A DNA stretch of 64,000 nucleotides from Lindgomyces ingoldianus (GCF_010093535.1 NW_022985193.1:497591-561590); one strand, 5' to 3'; positions 1-12,886 are shown, counted from the first letter of the stretch. A program made the numbers and translations. The notes: generated by a model not told the origin, from the letters alone.

Positions 1-425
1 ATGCAGGTGACTACGCGTGGCTTGCGGCCGGTGGACAGGGCGTGCAGCTCGAGGTTGGACGAGATGATAGCGGTTGTGAATTCGGTGTCGGCGGCGGTAC
101 CGGCGCCCGCGCACCAAATCTGAGGGGCAATATAATGCAGCTTCTCGCAGTTCTATACATGGCGTCAGGTGCATGTTCAGTCTGGGGCTATTGGGTACGA
201 TGCATCGAGCATCGTCGGCAGAAGAGCTGAGGGGAGGGGACTCGGAGGTACCTTGTCTGCCACTATAGGCCCGCTCGTAGCTCGTGTGTCTGCGGCAATC
301 ACGACTCCGCCGTCGAACAGACAGCCAACAATGGTAGTTCCAGTGCTTGTGGCCTTCGGTAATGGTACGCCTTGGGCGTGGAGCGCAGCATTGCGGTTGT
401 GGTTGGAGAAGTCGAAGCCTGCCAT
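1..425 (-). CDS. PUP1: Proteasome subunit beta type-7 (beta-2), 5' part only
   Basis: N-terminal part of the beta-2 subunit of the 20S proteasome, which carries the trypsin-like activity. Exon 1 is 252-425, the intron 153-251 (GT-AG), exon 2 runs from 152 off the left edge. The start [19 protein letters not shown] is followed by a short propeptide and STGTTIVG. Cleavage before TTIVG would expose the catalytic N-terminal threonine, as in the family. After the intron the frame continues [18 protein letters not shown] and [20 protein letters not shown], typical of fungal Pup1. The gene is divergent from NUP159. The C-terminal half lies outside the window, so completeness cannot be judged. Confidence 0.96.
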
Positions 426-910
426 GGATGCGTGAGGGGAAGGTCGGAATAGAGGAGTAACGATTGAGGTGGAGGTGAAGGTGGAGGTGGAGGCTTAGGT
501 CGGAGGCTTCAACGAAGGCTTCGTGGGAGGGTTCGGTGGATAGAAAGGCGAGAGGGAGTGGTTGACGCAGCAGCTCTGCCTGGAGCTCAAGCTCGGGACG
601 GCATGTGCCGCTCGTCTTTCACCTCCAACACATCAATCAACAAGCGGCGTCAACGCGGTGAAGAGCCCCAGGTCACAGCGTCCGGTGCTTGACGCTCTCA
701 TCGCCCAGAGCGCCAGGCAGCACGCCCTGCTACTATTTTCAATAAAAGCTTTAGTCTTTTCCGCCAGAGCCCGCCCAGGCTCTCCTCACGCTCTCCTCAC
801 GCTCTTTTTCTTCGCAAGCTTTCGCAAGAGCAGTCGCAGATGCTCACAACCGCCCGTTTGTTCAAAGAACCCCGTCACGCGAGATCCGGCCAGAGCACGT
901 ATTAGCAACC
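426..910. promoter_or_regulatory. Divergent intergenic region PUP1/NUP159
   Basis: This 485-bp gap separates two divergent start codons and must hold both promoters and 5' leaders. It contains GGTGGAG-type purine-rich repeats near 465-495 and a pyrimidine-rich stretch near 760-860 just before NUP159. I see no conserved proteasome element that I could name with confidence, and no RNA gene. Confidence 0.5.
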
Positions 911-3900
911 ATGGACTTCGCATTCAAGTCCGCAGTCGGAAGTGCCCCGTCGATTAATGCAGGCGCCGATTTGACCGAGATCAACACAGAGGTAACTTTT
1001 CTACGTAGACTCTTGGTCACTGGTATTGCTAATCACGAGCACAGAACCTTGGGTTCGCTGCCTTTGGAGGAGAGAAAAAACTGCAGCTGCTCCCGGATCC
1101 GTGGCCGACTGATGGTCTGCCACCATCTACTGCGTCCCTCCTCTCTGTTGCCTCCCGACGCGGTCTCCTGGCCGCCGCTTCGCCACGCGCCCTCGTCCTC
1201 GCGTCTACGGAAGCCGTACGTAAAGCCTTCAATGGAGCAGCGCCCGAGGACAATATCATTACCGACTTTAAGCCCGACGTGGTCGTTGCCCTTCCCCAGC
1301 TCCGCCATGTTGCCTTCTCCAGCAATGAGGACTTCTTGGTAGTCACCGCCGAGAGTGGAGGAGGGCTCGCCGTGTACGGAGTCGACGATCTTTTGCGCTC
1401 AAAGGCACAGCCTGGAGTCCAGATATCGACCGAACAAATCACTGTTCGCTCGCTTGCCGCGAATCCAAACCCTGACCTCGAGCAAGCCTTCGTTGTCGTC
1501 CTTGACTCCGGCCAACTCCTCTTGGCCGACGTGGGAGAAGGTCAATCGAAGATACTACAAGCTGAAGGTGTCTCATGCGCAGGCTGGAGTGCGAAAGGAA
1601 AGCAGATAGTTGCAGGATTGAACGATGGCACGGCCCTTCAGTATACGCTTGTGGGCAAAGTTGTAGCTACAATTCCCCGCCCACCTGGGGTGGAAGCGAA
1701 CTACGCCGGTATGTTTAACCGAAAATACGTATATCCCGTCGTGAGAATCTCTACTGACTTCTCCTAGTGTCCGCCATCTATTGGTTGACTAACGACGAAT
1801 TCTTCGTTATTCATTCGCCTCCGACCGCTCCCTCAGCAGACGACGATGCCATGCAAGACAATCAGGAATCTACCTACCATCTCGTGAAGACCGACCAGGG
1901 CCGGACGACCTTTTCGTTTCACAAAGCTTCCTACGCCATATGCCCGCCTAGTTTCGGCCCCCAGCGGGACCCTCCACTGCGGTTCTCGATCACGAGGTTA
2001 AGAAATTGGGAGCCCCATCTTCGAGATGTTCTCATTCTAGGTGCATCGAACTGTGTCGATTTCACGACGTTAACTAGCGCTAGCGCACCATTGGCCCCTA
2101 CCCAGGAGGTTCTCAATGACTTTACAATCACGGATTTACAGGACAATCGACGAGCTACGTTACCGCAGATGACTGGTGGAGAAGATGGCGTTATGGATAG
2201 TGTTACGATTGGTGAGGCTTTAGATTTGTCAAGTAAGGAAAAGATTCTGCGACCAATCCCGATGGACGAAGAGATCGCGGAATCTCCTACGCCGCTGCCA
2301 GCCTTCCTCGCACTCAACAACCAAGGCCGCTTGTCTGCATGGTGGATCGTGTATGACAAATCAATCCGAGAAGGGACTGGGTACCACGGCCTTACTGCTC
2401 TCAGCAAACCTCGATCAGCCCTCCCGACTCCAATCTCAAATCCTTCGTCAAATGCCCCTTCATCAACAACTGGTTCTGTCTTCGCAAAGCCAACTGCAAC
2501 ATTTGGTGTGCCCTCCACTCCTAAATTTGGATCCACTAGCTTCTCAAATGTAAATGCTGCCTCTAGTAAGCCCGCCCAGCCAGCCTTTGGAACAGCTTCG
2601 GCGATAGGAGGTATATCTAGTGGCTCTGGTTTTGGTTCTACAGGTGCCATTGGCATTCGCCAGTCCCCATGGGCTGCAGCGTCACAGACTCCGGCATCCC
2701 AACCCCAACACAACCCTTTCCCCAGCGCAGTGGGCAGTTCTTCTGGTTTCGCGAAGTTTGGAGGCGGCACCGCTCCAGGCACTGGCTCTCCTTTCTCCAG
2801 CTTCGGCAGTGTAGGTACTGCACAGTCGCCATTCGCCAGCTTAGGACAACAGAAGCCAGCACAGCCAGCATTTGCAGGCACATCAAAGGAGATTACAGCA
2901 CCCAAGGGACTCACTACACAACCAAGCTTTGGTTCTACTGTTACAGTGGGGTCGAGCTTGGGAGGTGGATCCACACTCCCTTCTTGGGCCAACACTCCAG
3001 CGCAACAGGGAGATTCGATATTTGGACAAAGAACATCCTCTTTTGCGTCAACCAAAGAATCCGATATGGGCGACTCGGATGATGCAGAGAAGCGGGAGAG
3101 GGACGAAGCTACGCCTACTCCTCAAGCCCCTCCACCACAACCAAAGGGCCTCTTTGGCTTATCATCCAATGGTTTCAATGTCGGCTCTTCGTTTAAAGGA
3201 GATGGGACAGCGAAAGATGATCTTCCCAGGCCCATTTCTCCATCGAGCGGATCACTATTTGGTGGCGATTTTGCATCAGCCCTTGGGGCACCTACCATGA
3301 GACCTCCAGAGACTCCCATTAAAAAGGAGGAAGTAGAGCCCAGTTTGCAGGAGATATCCACCACCCCTGCATCACCTCCGAAGTCCGCACCTAGCACGCT
3401 ATTTTCTAGCACAACACCAAAAGCACCCATAGCCCAGAAGGAGACACCAATTTCTCCATCGGACGAGGCGCCTGCTACTGGTGAAGATGCACCTCTTCCT
3501 CCCGATCCCATGACATGGAAGCCGCCCCAAAAGGCAGATGACGATCTGCCTCCCCTCGCCGGGAGCCCTGGCATTAAGGTGGAGGCTCCAGATTCATCTG
3601 TGCCTTCCTCAGATGATGACGGCGGCGAGAATCTCTCTATAGAGGAACAAGATGAAGATGAAGAGGAGCCATCTCCTTCAGATGCTGCCCGAAAGTCTCG
3701 GCCACTAGGAGCCCGCTATACACTACAAGACAGCATTAACCAGTCGCCCCGAATCTTTCCGGCTGCTCCCACGCCTCCCGTTATCAAGTCTAGCGCTTCG
3801 TCACGCTCTGGGAACGATTCGAGAGGTTCGTCTCGACCGCCTGTTCCTCCCAATCTTTTCGGTCAAACTTCCAGACCAGCTGCGTCACTCTTCGGACAGT

Positions 3901-5261
3901 CATCAACCCCAACCGGTTTCCCTAGGCCACCAGCAATGTTTGCTCCTCAGCCAAGTCGTGCTCAAGAGCTCCGTTCTCCAAGCCCAGTCCGATCCGCGTC
4001 CACCTCTGCAATTGGAACACGGCAGCCGGTGGCTCGGGCTCAGAACACTATTCCGTTAGCTGGGTCCACGCAACAAATGTGTAAACCGCAAACTTCCCAA
4101 CCCGAGGTATCCGATTTGTCTGATGACGAAGACGAGCGTATTCGACAGGAGCTTGCCAGTGATATCGTACCTAGCTGGACTCTGGATCCATTCCTTGCCC
4201 ACCATGATTATACTGGATCGGTCACAAAATCGGGTATTCCTGGACAGATTGAACTGATGTATAGGGATATCAACAGCATGGTAGATACACTTGGTCTCAA
4301 TGCGCGTACTCTGACTGCATTCATAAAGTATCATTGTGAATCAACACAGGATAGCCTGGCACGTAACGATCTCCAAGAGATTGAGGACCAAGGTGAGCAA
4401 GGGCCTTGGTACAAGCAATGGGCCCTGGGTCAAATGGACGACCTACGGACGCTTGCAGGCGAGCTAGAACAGGTTCTGGAAGCTGGCAAGACCCAACATG
4501 TATTTGAAAAGCTCGCTCAGTTGGCACGTCTTTTAAGCGATGGGTCGAAGCTCTCTACAAAGCTCAATGAGGTCCGTCGCGAGATCATAAATCGGAAGGA
4601 CCCAGAAAGGACGGAAACCCTACGCAAAGCATCACTGCCTAAGGAGCAAGCTGATCAGCAGAGAGCTCTACGGACCCAATACGCTAATCTTCTGTCCCTC
4701 CTGAGTAAAGTCGAAGAAGCTGTCGTCGTCCTCCGGTCCAAGCTCGCAGCCCATAACGCTGTAAACGGAAAGACGGCAGCTGTCCCCACCGTTGACGCCG
4801 TCAAGAAAACAATAAATAAGATGATCGCCATGACAGAGAAAAAGAACAGTGACATCCTTCTCCTGGAAGCACAGATGCGGAAAATCGGTCTGGAAGCTAG
4901 CAGCCGGCCCACTTCACCCAGCAGCCGGACCTTCGGCACTCCTTCCCGCTCGAGGGCACTGCGGAGCAGGGATTCCGAGTTCACAACACCACCAACAAAT
5001 CGGAGTAAAATGAGCACCTCCGAACTGAATCGTAGAGCAATGACACCGGACGAAGACACTCCGAGCCGTGGTTTTGGGCTCTTCTATACGCCGAACAATA
5101 GTCCAACGCAGAATGGTGGGCATCGAAAGCTTGATGTTGGTGATTTAGACGGGTTCGACATCGAAGCGCTGAGGGAGAGTGCACTGAGGCGGAAGAAGGT
5201 TGCGGAGGCGCTGACGGATGCTCTGCTGATCAGGGGGGTGAAATTTACTAAGGTCAATTAG
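911..5261 (+). CDS. NUP159: FG-nucleoporin Nup159/Nup146 (cytoplasmic face of the nuclear pore)
   Basis: Three exons (911-991, 1045-1708, 1768-5261) give about 1412 aa. The N-terminal 400 residues look like the Nup159/Nup214 beta-propeller (for example ALPQLRHVAFSSNEDFLVVT), the docking site for the RNA helicase Dbp5. A long Ser/Pro-rich centre carries many FG dipeptides (FGSTSFS, FGTAS, SLFGQSS), the repeats that bind transport receptors. Acidic patches follow near 3600-3680, and the C-terminal 350 residues are charged and helical, as in the coiled coil that anchors Nup159 in the Nup82 complex. Both introns are GT-AG. I chose the ATG at 911 because exon 1 (MDFAFKSAVGSAPSINAG) joins the propeller in frame. 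Family membership is clear; the paralogue name rests on the domain order. Confidence 0.9.
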
Positions 5262-5852
5262 TAGATGTAGAGGAGAGGGCGAATCAAGAGATTGGTGTTA
5301 TGATTGTGTATGACTAGGCGTGCATAGTGTTTGAATAACATGGAGGCTTTGGGAGGATGAGATTTAGTATGCATTGATGGAACATCTTAATTTGGGTGCG
5401 TGGAGAGTCGCAAACTGGAGGCCAATCCTCCGATTTTTGATCTGCAGTTTAGACACAATGTCAGGCGGCGTAGGAAAATGGTGATTCAGATTGAGAAATC
5501 CGTTGAGATGAGGTCGTCTCTTGTCTCAGTCTTCAAGGCGCTGATTGGAAGACATATTTTGTCGCTTGCATTCAATCCGAATATCTATCCCAAGTAGGGT
5601 TACTAAATGAAACGCATACAGAGAAAAAATATCAGCCCGTTGAGTAGCCATCCAAGCAACTCTTAATTGCCATCCCGTAACGAAACCGCTAAATTAAATG
5701 TGTTCCGAAAACCGTATGCCTATCATCCCAGTCATTTCGTCAATTTTAAGCCCCTGGAAGATCGGTTCTCTGGGGATATATGGACGTCGTGAACCGCGAC
5801 CTAGATGGCAACAAGAAGATCTAGTCAGCACATGGTACACTAAAGCGATAAT
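5262..5852. other. Intergenic, convergent NUP159/ASF1
   Basis: About 590 bp between two convergent stop codons. It is moderately AT-rich and probably holds both 3' ends. A 65-codon frame at 5400-5597 has no recognisable similarity and I do not call it. Confidence 0.5.
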
Positions 5853-6850
5853 CTAGTGCACCATAACGTCGGCGTTATGCGGAATCTGCTGCTCGGGATG
5901 CTTTTCACCATTCGCGGGCTCAGCCTCATCCATTTCCATGTCATCATCGCCTTCGCCCTCGCCCTCTTCTTCCTCTTCGTCTTCTCCCTCGCTCTCCTCA
6001 ATGTCAATTTCCTCGCCATCGGCTTCAGAAACTGGTTCTTCGTCAGCCGCGGGTCCAGCGGTCTCTTCGCCGCCGGCCATTTCAGCGTCTTCGCCTTCGG
6101 CCGGTGCTCCCTCGGCTTCAATTTCTTCCTCCTCTTCTTCCTCAATGCCGTATTGGTCGCCGTCTGCCACGCCTTCGTCGGCTTCGGGCTGGTCCGGGGG
6201 GAATTCTGGGGGAGCGTCCTGCTCCGAATCCCTAGTGAAATCAACGTCTGCCAAAAGCCAGATTATGGCACCTTAACTCTTACCATTTGATGGCAAAGCG
6301 CGTAACGCGCGGTTTCTCGGCCAAAATGCTCCTCCGCACCTTCTCAATGATCGGTTTCGCTGGCGGCTCCAACTGGAGCGCCTCGTCCGTATACTCGTTG
6401 TTCACATAGTATCCAACTCGCACAAACTCTCTGTCCTCGTAACTGCAGCTCAGAAGAATGACCGTCACGCCGATGATCTCGCTGTTGGGGATGCGCGATA
6501 GGTCAGGAGGGTCGGCGCGAAAGACGAATTTGTTGATCCCAACGGGGAGGGGGCCGACAAGGACTGAGTCGAGTTCTTGGTCGTATTCGGAGCTGCAGCT
6601 TGTTACTTTCGTGTGCGTATGCGCGTGGGAGCAAGGGGAGGCACTTACGATGTCGCGGAGCCAACGTAGGTCAACTTCCACTCGAGATCTGGGGAAGAAG
6701 GCGTTAGCGCGTCGTATCTCCGTCGAGGTGGAGATTATTACCTTTCTGCAGCTGCTCCAGGCACTCAAAAGTGATTTCGAACTCGTATGGCGCGTCAAAT
6801 GCGGCGGGATTGTTCTTAACCTCCACACCGAGAAGGCTCACGACCGACAT
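5853..6850 (-). CDS. ASF1: Histone chaperone ASF1
   Basis: H3-H4 chaperone that passes histones to CAF-1 and HIR and works in replication-coupled and replication-independent nucleosome assembly. Four exons (6742-6850, 6649-6688, 6284-6592, 5853-6231) give about 278 aa. The first 155 residues are the conserved immunoglobulin-like core: [38 protein letters not shown] and [19 protein letters not shown]. The tail is very acidic, with runs of Glu and Asp, as in fungal Asf1. The last intron (6232-6283, 52 bp) has its acceptor at CTAG, restoring [20 protein letters not shown] as in orthologues. A nearer AG at 6249-6250 would put a stop codon across the junction, so I rejected it. The acidic tail makes 5930-6150 a low-complexity stretch. 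Confidence 0.97.
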
Positions 6851-8601
6851 GGCTGCGATTTGATCGTGGGGAGGCGGGGGCTTCTAAAGGCGATGAGAGT
6901 GTGGAGAAGGTTCTGGATGGGTGGGTAGAGGACTGCGGAGTGGGAGCGCCTTGGGTCTGTTTGTGACGTCGAGGAGCGATGGTGAAGAAGCGTGTTTGTT
7001 GTTGAAGCGGTGAAGTGTTGTTGAAGGTGTAAAATCCGTCCAAGCGCCTCCTGGCCCCTCCATTGCCATGGCAAGCGCCCGTCGCGTCGCGAGGAGCACT
7101 GGCTGAGGTATCACGTGAACGCGGGTTGCAATTCCTTCAACCTTGCGAGGACAATTAGAAGCCTTATGCTCGTATTTCACTTGTGTTCACCATGTCTGTC
7201 TGCTAGTCGGCAGTCTTATGGCACACAACATGCAGCGAGCATGGTAGTAGGCACACGGACGAGAAGGCAGTTATGCGCTTCTTTCTATATAGGTTGGAAA
7301 GACTGATGCCAGAATGACCCTTATTCAGCCACTGAAGCTGTCCAATCTGAGGTTTCCAGCTCTCATTTTCGTACTTCATTTAAGGGTTTCATGATGAAGC
7401 GAAGCCACAGCCACATCTCCGCCTGACCATCCTCTGACTCCAGAGCAGGAGACTGTTGGTCTGTTGAACTTGCAGCGATGGTGACAGTCACAGCGCAATA
7501 CCAGAGCAAATAATCGTCAGTCGGGGTCTCTCATGTGCCGAAGAGGACAGGGGACACAAATTCGCTCCCGCAGCATGCATGCGTTAACCGTTTCCGAGCT
7601 TGTTTCGCATGAGCCTAGGTTTACCCGATCGAGTGGTGGCAGCAGATGGTACCTCACCTGAAGCAAACAGGCCTCTCGGGACACAGACGTGGACAAGCTC
7701 CAGAAATGCGAGGCTCGGAATTGGACCATGCGAAGTTCGATGAACAGCTAAAAATGGATGTTCGAGCCAAAGCTGAATTTCGGGTCATGCAAATAAATGC
7801 CCTCATCTCCCAGAGCCGTATATTGTTCAGCCCATAGCCAGACATGCATGCTTCAAGGCTTCAGGACAGCCAAAACAAACTAAGCGTTCCGAAAACAGTG
7901 TCGAAAAGCGAGAGCTCCTTGTGAAGTGAACGTGGTTGTGCCTCCGGGGTCTTCACAGCCTCAATGGCGCAGTACAAGCCTCGTTGCCCAACACGACACG
8001 CCCCAAGGCTCTGAACATTTATAGTAAATCACAGCTCTGTGCGCGCGTCAAGTCTGGCACCGTGTTGGTTCTCCTATGGGTTCCTGCTCCTCTTTTTCGA
8101 CGCACATGGTGGTCATCATCGTTGCTTAGTCGGCCTGACCATGGCCATCGAAACCGTGAACCTCCTCTGATCCTTAATCACCCTTGAAGACAAGGCCAAG
8201 TCATAATTTGAGCCTCTGTCTCAGCAGGCTGCACCTCATTCTTTACAATTCCTATTCTTTGGCAAACACAGTCTTCCGCCGGCCTCCGCCTTCCCCCGCC
8301 TCTCAAAGCCAAAAACCTGGCCGACCCTCCTCAGAACACCATCTCGCTCCCCAGCCATCATCGCTGGGTGAAGTGTCACAGACGTGCAGTTGCTCGTGAA
8401 TACGAGACAGGTCACAACCCCGCCAAGTACGTCGGTCATTTCTCCACGAGCCAGTGATCCCCATGGAGCTCCCACTTAACCTCATGACAACTCTGCGCGC
8501 GGGACTCCTGCGCGGCCACTTTCTACAGCGCAAACTTGTTGTATTTCTGGACAAAGGCTGACGCTTGTTTTCTTTACCCTCTTCAGCCTCACACCATAAC
8601 A
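6851..8601. promoter_or_regulatory. Long divergent intergenic region ASF1/SKT5
   Basis: A 1.75-kb gap between divergent start codons. All frames are short and unlike known proteins. The 3' end near 8170-8590 is pyrimidine-rich and looks like the long 5' leader of the SKT5 homologue. No tRNA or other RNA gene is apparent. Confidence 0.5.
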
Positions 8602-11427
8602 ATGAGCTATCAACAAGGCCAGCCCCAACTAGGGGCTACTTTTATCCCCGGCGGCTTCGATGACTACTACATGCCGGCACCGTCGCCGGAGGTCATCTCT
8701 CCAGCTCCTCAGCGGTGTGTATTCTCCCCTTAGTGGGAGCGAAATTATGTGCTGACGCAGCTCCCCCTCGCAGGATCATGCCCGAAGTTCCCGAGAACAT
8801 GCAAGAGAACATCGCACACCTGGAATTGGAAGCCAACGGACCGCGAAACTCCGCCGCGCCCATGTCTCCTCCCACACAGGGCTATAACCAGGCGTCGCCG
8901 AACTTCCCTCCCCGCGCATCGAGCCACCAGTATGGCCAGGCGCCCAGCGACACTCTGGGTACGCAAGGTGGGCAAGGGCAAGGGCAATGGCCGGCACGTC
9001 ACACAAGCATATCGTCCGCCTTCAAGCAGCCTCCCAGCGTGCAGCCGCAGCCGGTGCAGCAACAGTCCTCCCACGACTACAACCAGTTCGCGAACGCTAC
9101 AGAGATTCCCAACTTCTCGCCTTTTCCGAAGCTCCAAAGCCGCCCTCCAAATGTGCCCCCATCCGACGATGAGAAGGAGGCGGTGCTAGAAAATGCGCGG
9201 CAGCCAGTGCTCAACTCGAATGATCCGGAGATGCAGTTGGCGTGGGCGCAGGATGCTCTATCCTACGTTGACGCAGCAATGCTGCACGAACAGCGGCTAT
9301 GCGAGACACAGCCGGCGCGTCCCGTCACGCCACAGGTTGAGCACAATCTGAGGGTCGATGCCATGAACGTTGTCAGCTTCTTGGCCGACCAGCACCATCC
9401 AAAGGCAGAGTTCATGCGGGGCATGTGGCTTGAGTTTGGCAAATTCGGTCTCCGGGTTGACAAGAAGGAGGCTTTCCGGTGTTACACTCGTGCGGCTCAG
9501 AAGGGGTATGCAAGAGCAGAATACAGGATGGGAATGCAATTTGAGCAGTCAAACGACCCCATTAAGGCTCTCCAACACTATAAGGCTGGCTCCGAAGCTG
9601 GAGATTCGGCATCGAATTACCGCCTGGGTATGATGACCCTGCTCGGACAACATGGACAGCCTCAGGACTTTGCGAAGGGCATCCAGTTGATCCGACTGGC
9701 TGCGAACACTGCAGATGAGAATGCCCCCCAAGGTGCTTATGTGCTGGGAATGCTCCAGGCCCGCGAGCTCCCTCAGATCAACGTTCCCGAAACGTTTCTT
9801 CCCTATGACGAAAAATCGGCGAGACAGAACATTGAAAAGGCTGCTTATCTTGGTTTCGCCAAAGCGCAGCTTAAGATGGGCTCAGCATACGAGCTATGTA
9901 GCATGGGCTGCGACTTCAACCCAACGCTGTCTATGCACTATAACGCTCTAGCGTCTCGCCAAGGAGAACCAGAGGCCGACATGGCAATTAGCAAATGGTT
10001 CCTCTGTGGCTACGAAGGAGAGTTTGCAAAGAACGAGGACCTCGCATACCAGTATGCTCAGCGAGCCGCCTCCACAGGGCTTTCCACGGCTGAGTTCGCC
10101 ATGGGCTATTTCAATGAGATTGGTATGCACGTTGATATAAACCTCGAGAAGGCGTTGGAATGGTACGAAAAGGCTTCGAGAAATGGCAACAAGGATGCCG
10201 CAGCACGGATTGAAAGCATCTCAAAGTCTCGCACACTCTCCAAGAAGGATCATGAAAATGTCGCAATCTCCAAAATCAAATCTCAGCATGGCTCCATGCG
10301 TGGACAGCGTCCAGCAAGGCTGGCAAAGGCTGCCGCACCGCCCCTACCCTCAATCAGTGATAACAGTCCTTCAGATTATGGATCGGATGCTTCTCCAGCA
10401 GTTGCCTCACCAATCGACTCCCGGCTACCCAACCGCAACGCCACAACAACTCCATACCCACTATCAGACAAGCCTCCTGTCGTCACCACGTCCACACCTT
10501 ACGAGCGTCCTTCGACCACGACACCATACCCTGTTGATAACGGACCACCTAGAATTGGTGGACAAAATCCTGGGTTCGCTGGAGGATTCGCCCCAGAGCT
10601 GCGGTCTGCCACTGCAAGACCGGCTTCCGCCGCCTTCAATATCAATCCGAATTTGTATGGAGCGAATGATCCTTATGGCCGTGGCCGTCATCCCCCCCAA
10701 GGACCCGGCAACATGGGTCCTCTGCCCCTTCGTCCTCATACTAGTGTAGATAACATGGGACAAGGACGAGGTCGGGTTCCCAGTGGACAACGTAATCCAT
10801 CAGGTGGGCCTCCTCCCGGGCCAGCTCCATATAGAGGGCCGGGAGGACCAAGCGCAGAACGACCAGAAGCGTATGACAGACCTCCACCTCAGCCGCAAGC
10901 AGACTTTGGTTTCAGCGCCCCTGATGGGCGCAACAGGCTGCAGAAGCAAGGGTTACTGAAGAAACAACCCACATTGCCTGATATTGGCTACATCGCTCCG
11001 CTTGAAACAAAACAACAGACGCGACCATCAACGGTGCAACCTGGCCAGGAGAGCAGGATTAGTACACGACCGGAGCGACCTTCGACGGCGGCTCCAGGAC
11101 CACGGCCGCCTTCGCGGCCTGGTAGCCGACCTGGGTCTTCTGGAAGGCCGTCCCACCATGATCCCATGCCGCAAGCGCCAGCCAAGCCTATTGCCGCGCC
11201 TCAGCCGCTCACCAAGCAGACTCCAGCGCCAACAGGGAAGTCTGGGGCTCCCGCAGGTGCGAAACCCGCCGCCGCGAAGCCTGCTCCTCCTGCAACGCCT
11301 GGCAAAGGGCCGAAGACATTTGATGAGATGGGCATCGGCCAGGCCTCGAAGGATAGCGACTGCGTAAGTAATACACTCGTCTTGCCGTGTTTTTGCACGA
11401 ACTAACGCAACCTAGGTGGTCATGTAA
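8602..11427 (+). CDS. SKT5: Sel1-repeat activator of chitin synthase III, CAAX-terminated (Skt5/Chs4)
   Basis: Activator and localiser of class IV (Chs3-type) chitin synthase at sites of polarised growth and septation. Exons are 8602-8714, 8774-11363 and 11416-11427, giving about 904 aa. Residues 1-240 are Pro/Gln-rich. Residues about 245-520 hold tandem Sel1 repeats (ARAEYRMGMQFEQSNDPIKA, AKAQLKMGSAYELCS, STAEFAMGYFNEIGM). Residues 525-890 are Pro/Ser/Gly-rich and disordered. The last exon is 12 nt: TGC at the end of exon 2 joins GTG GTC ATG TAA, giving the C-terminal box CVVM. Fungal Chs4 proteins end in such a CAAX motif (CVIM in yeast), which is prenylated. A consensus ACTAAC branch site sits at 11401. 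If the last intron is retained the protein ends in unrelated residues without CAAX. Confidence 0.93.
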
Positions 11428-11888
11428 ATACCAAATTACAACTTGGTTGATGTTTGGCCGCTGATTGCATAGCACTGTGGTTTCTTTAGTGGTGGAAATC
11501 TTGCATGAAGTTTGAACAGTAATGAATACCCTATACCCATAACATACACTCTTGGAGAGATGACTTGTTAATCCCTTTGAACGTGGATAAAATAGCATTG
11601 GTATAGTTGAGCTAGAGCGTTACAAACATGACTTGTAACATGTACGTGCCCGCATTCAGTTTTCTTATATGGCCCCCGTCTGGGCGCTTTCGTGACGTCT
11701 TCAGGGCTCTGTCTGACCAATTTCGTCATTTTGCTCTCAGAAGCCGCCTTCCAGAAATGGCCGTTACGTTCCTTGGTGTTTCCTTCCCGTTTCTTGGGGC
11801 ATTGCGTCTTACCTACCCAGGAAGGCATCTCAATCTTCTACCTAACCTCGACCTCGACAGCTCATCACAATATCGGAACACGCTGGCC
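11428..11888 (+). other. Intergenic, tandem SKT5 to HOP2
   Basis: About 460 bp holding the SKT5 3' end and the HOP2 promoter or leader. A CT-rich stretch lies near 11760-11830. No gene is supported. Confidence 0.45.
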
Positions 11889-12886
11889 ATGGCCCCACGC
11901 AAAGAGAAAGCAGAGAAAGTATCTGCAGATGAAGCAGCTGCTAGCATTCTTAACTATCTTCGTAAGTTGCGTCATCCCCTCGTATTCATTCATGTAGTGA
12001 GCTAACTGACCATTAAAGGCAAGCAAAAGTGAGTCTGCGTGGCACTTCCTAGATAAGACGTAAGGCTCATTAATTGTATCTCTTTGTAGTAGACCATATT
12101 CAGTGAGTTTCTTACGCTTACTCTATCCGCTTAGCACAGCGTTATCTAACTGAGCAGGCCACTGATATCTCGGCCAATCTCCACAACAAAGTGACTAAAG
12201 GTTCGTAGCTGGTCAGCTACCTTTGCGAGCGTCAGCCGTTGACCGAAGGACAGCTGCCGCAGCCAAGATCCTCAAGGACCTCCATGAGCGCAATGAGATC
12301 GAAGGACGCGCGGCTGGTATGTCCATCACGCCGTCCTTCATTGAAGCCAAGCTTACTGACGCTCTTGTAGGCAAGCAGATCGTCTACCACGCTCTCCAGG
12401 TGTGCTCCGACGTTCCCTAATTCGTCCACTGCCCTGCTTATATACTTCCACGAACTAACATCGTCTAACGCATTATTCCAGAATGCAGATGACGCCATAG
12501 CCCCAGAAGCACTCGCAGCCCTGGACACACAAATCGTGCACCTCCGCACCAACACCACGACCCTGCTCAGCGCTGCAAAGACCCTGCGCAGCACTCTTTC
12601 CTCTCTCAATTCCTCTCTCACAACTTCGGACCTTATTTCTTCGGTCTTGGCCCTTCAGACCGAGAAAGCAGAGATCTTGGTGAGGTTGGAGAATCTGAGG
12701 GCCGGCAAGGCGAAGAAGGTAACGAAGAAGGAAAGGGAGCAGATTGAGGGGGAATGGAAGAAGTGGAGCAGCATGAGCAAGCGAAGGGAGAAGATTAGCT
12801 GTGAGATGTGGAAGTTGGTGGAGGATTGCTTGCCTGAAGGAGGGGACAAAGGGGAGGCTAGGGAGAGTCTAGGGCTTGATGATTAG
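11889..12886 (+). CDS. HOP2: Homologous-pairing protein 2 (meiotic recombination)
   Basis: Hop2 works with Mnd1 to stimulate Dmc1/Rad51 strand invasion and correct homologue pairing in meiosis. Seven exons: 11889-11961, 12019-12028, 12090-12102, 12158-12200, 12254-12316, 12371-12399 and 12482-12886, giving about 211 aa, close to the 217 aa of human HOP2. The joined N-terminus is a TBPIP winged helix with SILNYLRKQNRPYSATDI, NLHNKVTKAAAAKILKDLHE and EGRAAGKQIVYHALQN. The rest is a long helix (coiled coil) rich in Lys and Glu, the Mnd1 partner surface. Exons 2 and 3 are only 10 and 13 nt, yet they encode the invariant QNRPYS core, so they are real. All six introns are GT-AG, 53-82 bp. The gene converges on ATG22. 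Confidence 0.95.

Noticed and set aside
6232..6283. A shorter last intron in ASF1 ending at the AG near 6249
   Set aside because: It would place TGA across the junction and lose the conserved [12 protein letters not shown] segment in its usual position.
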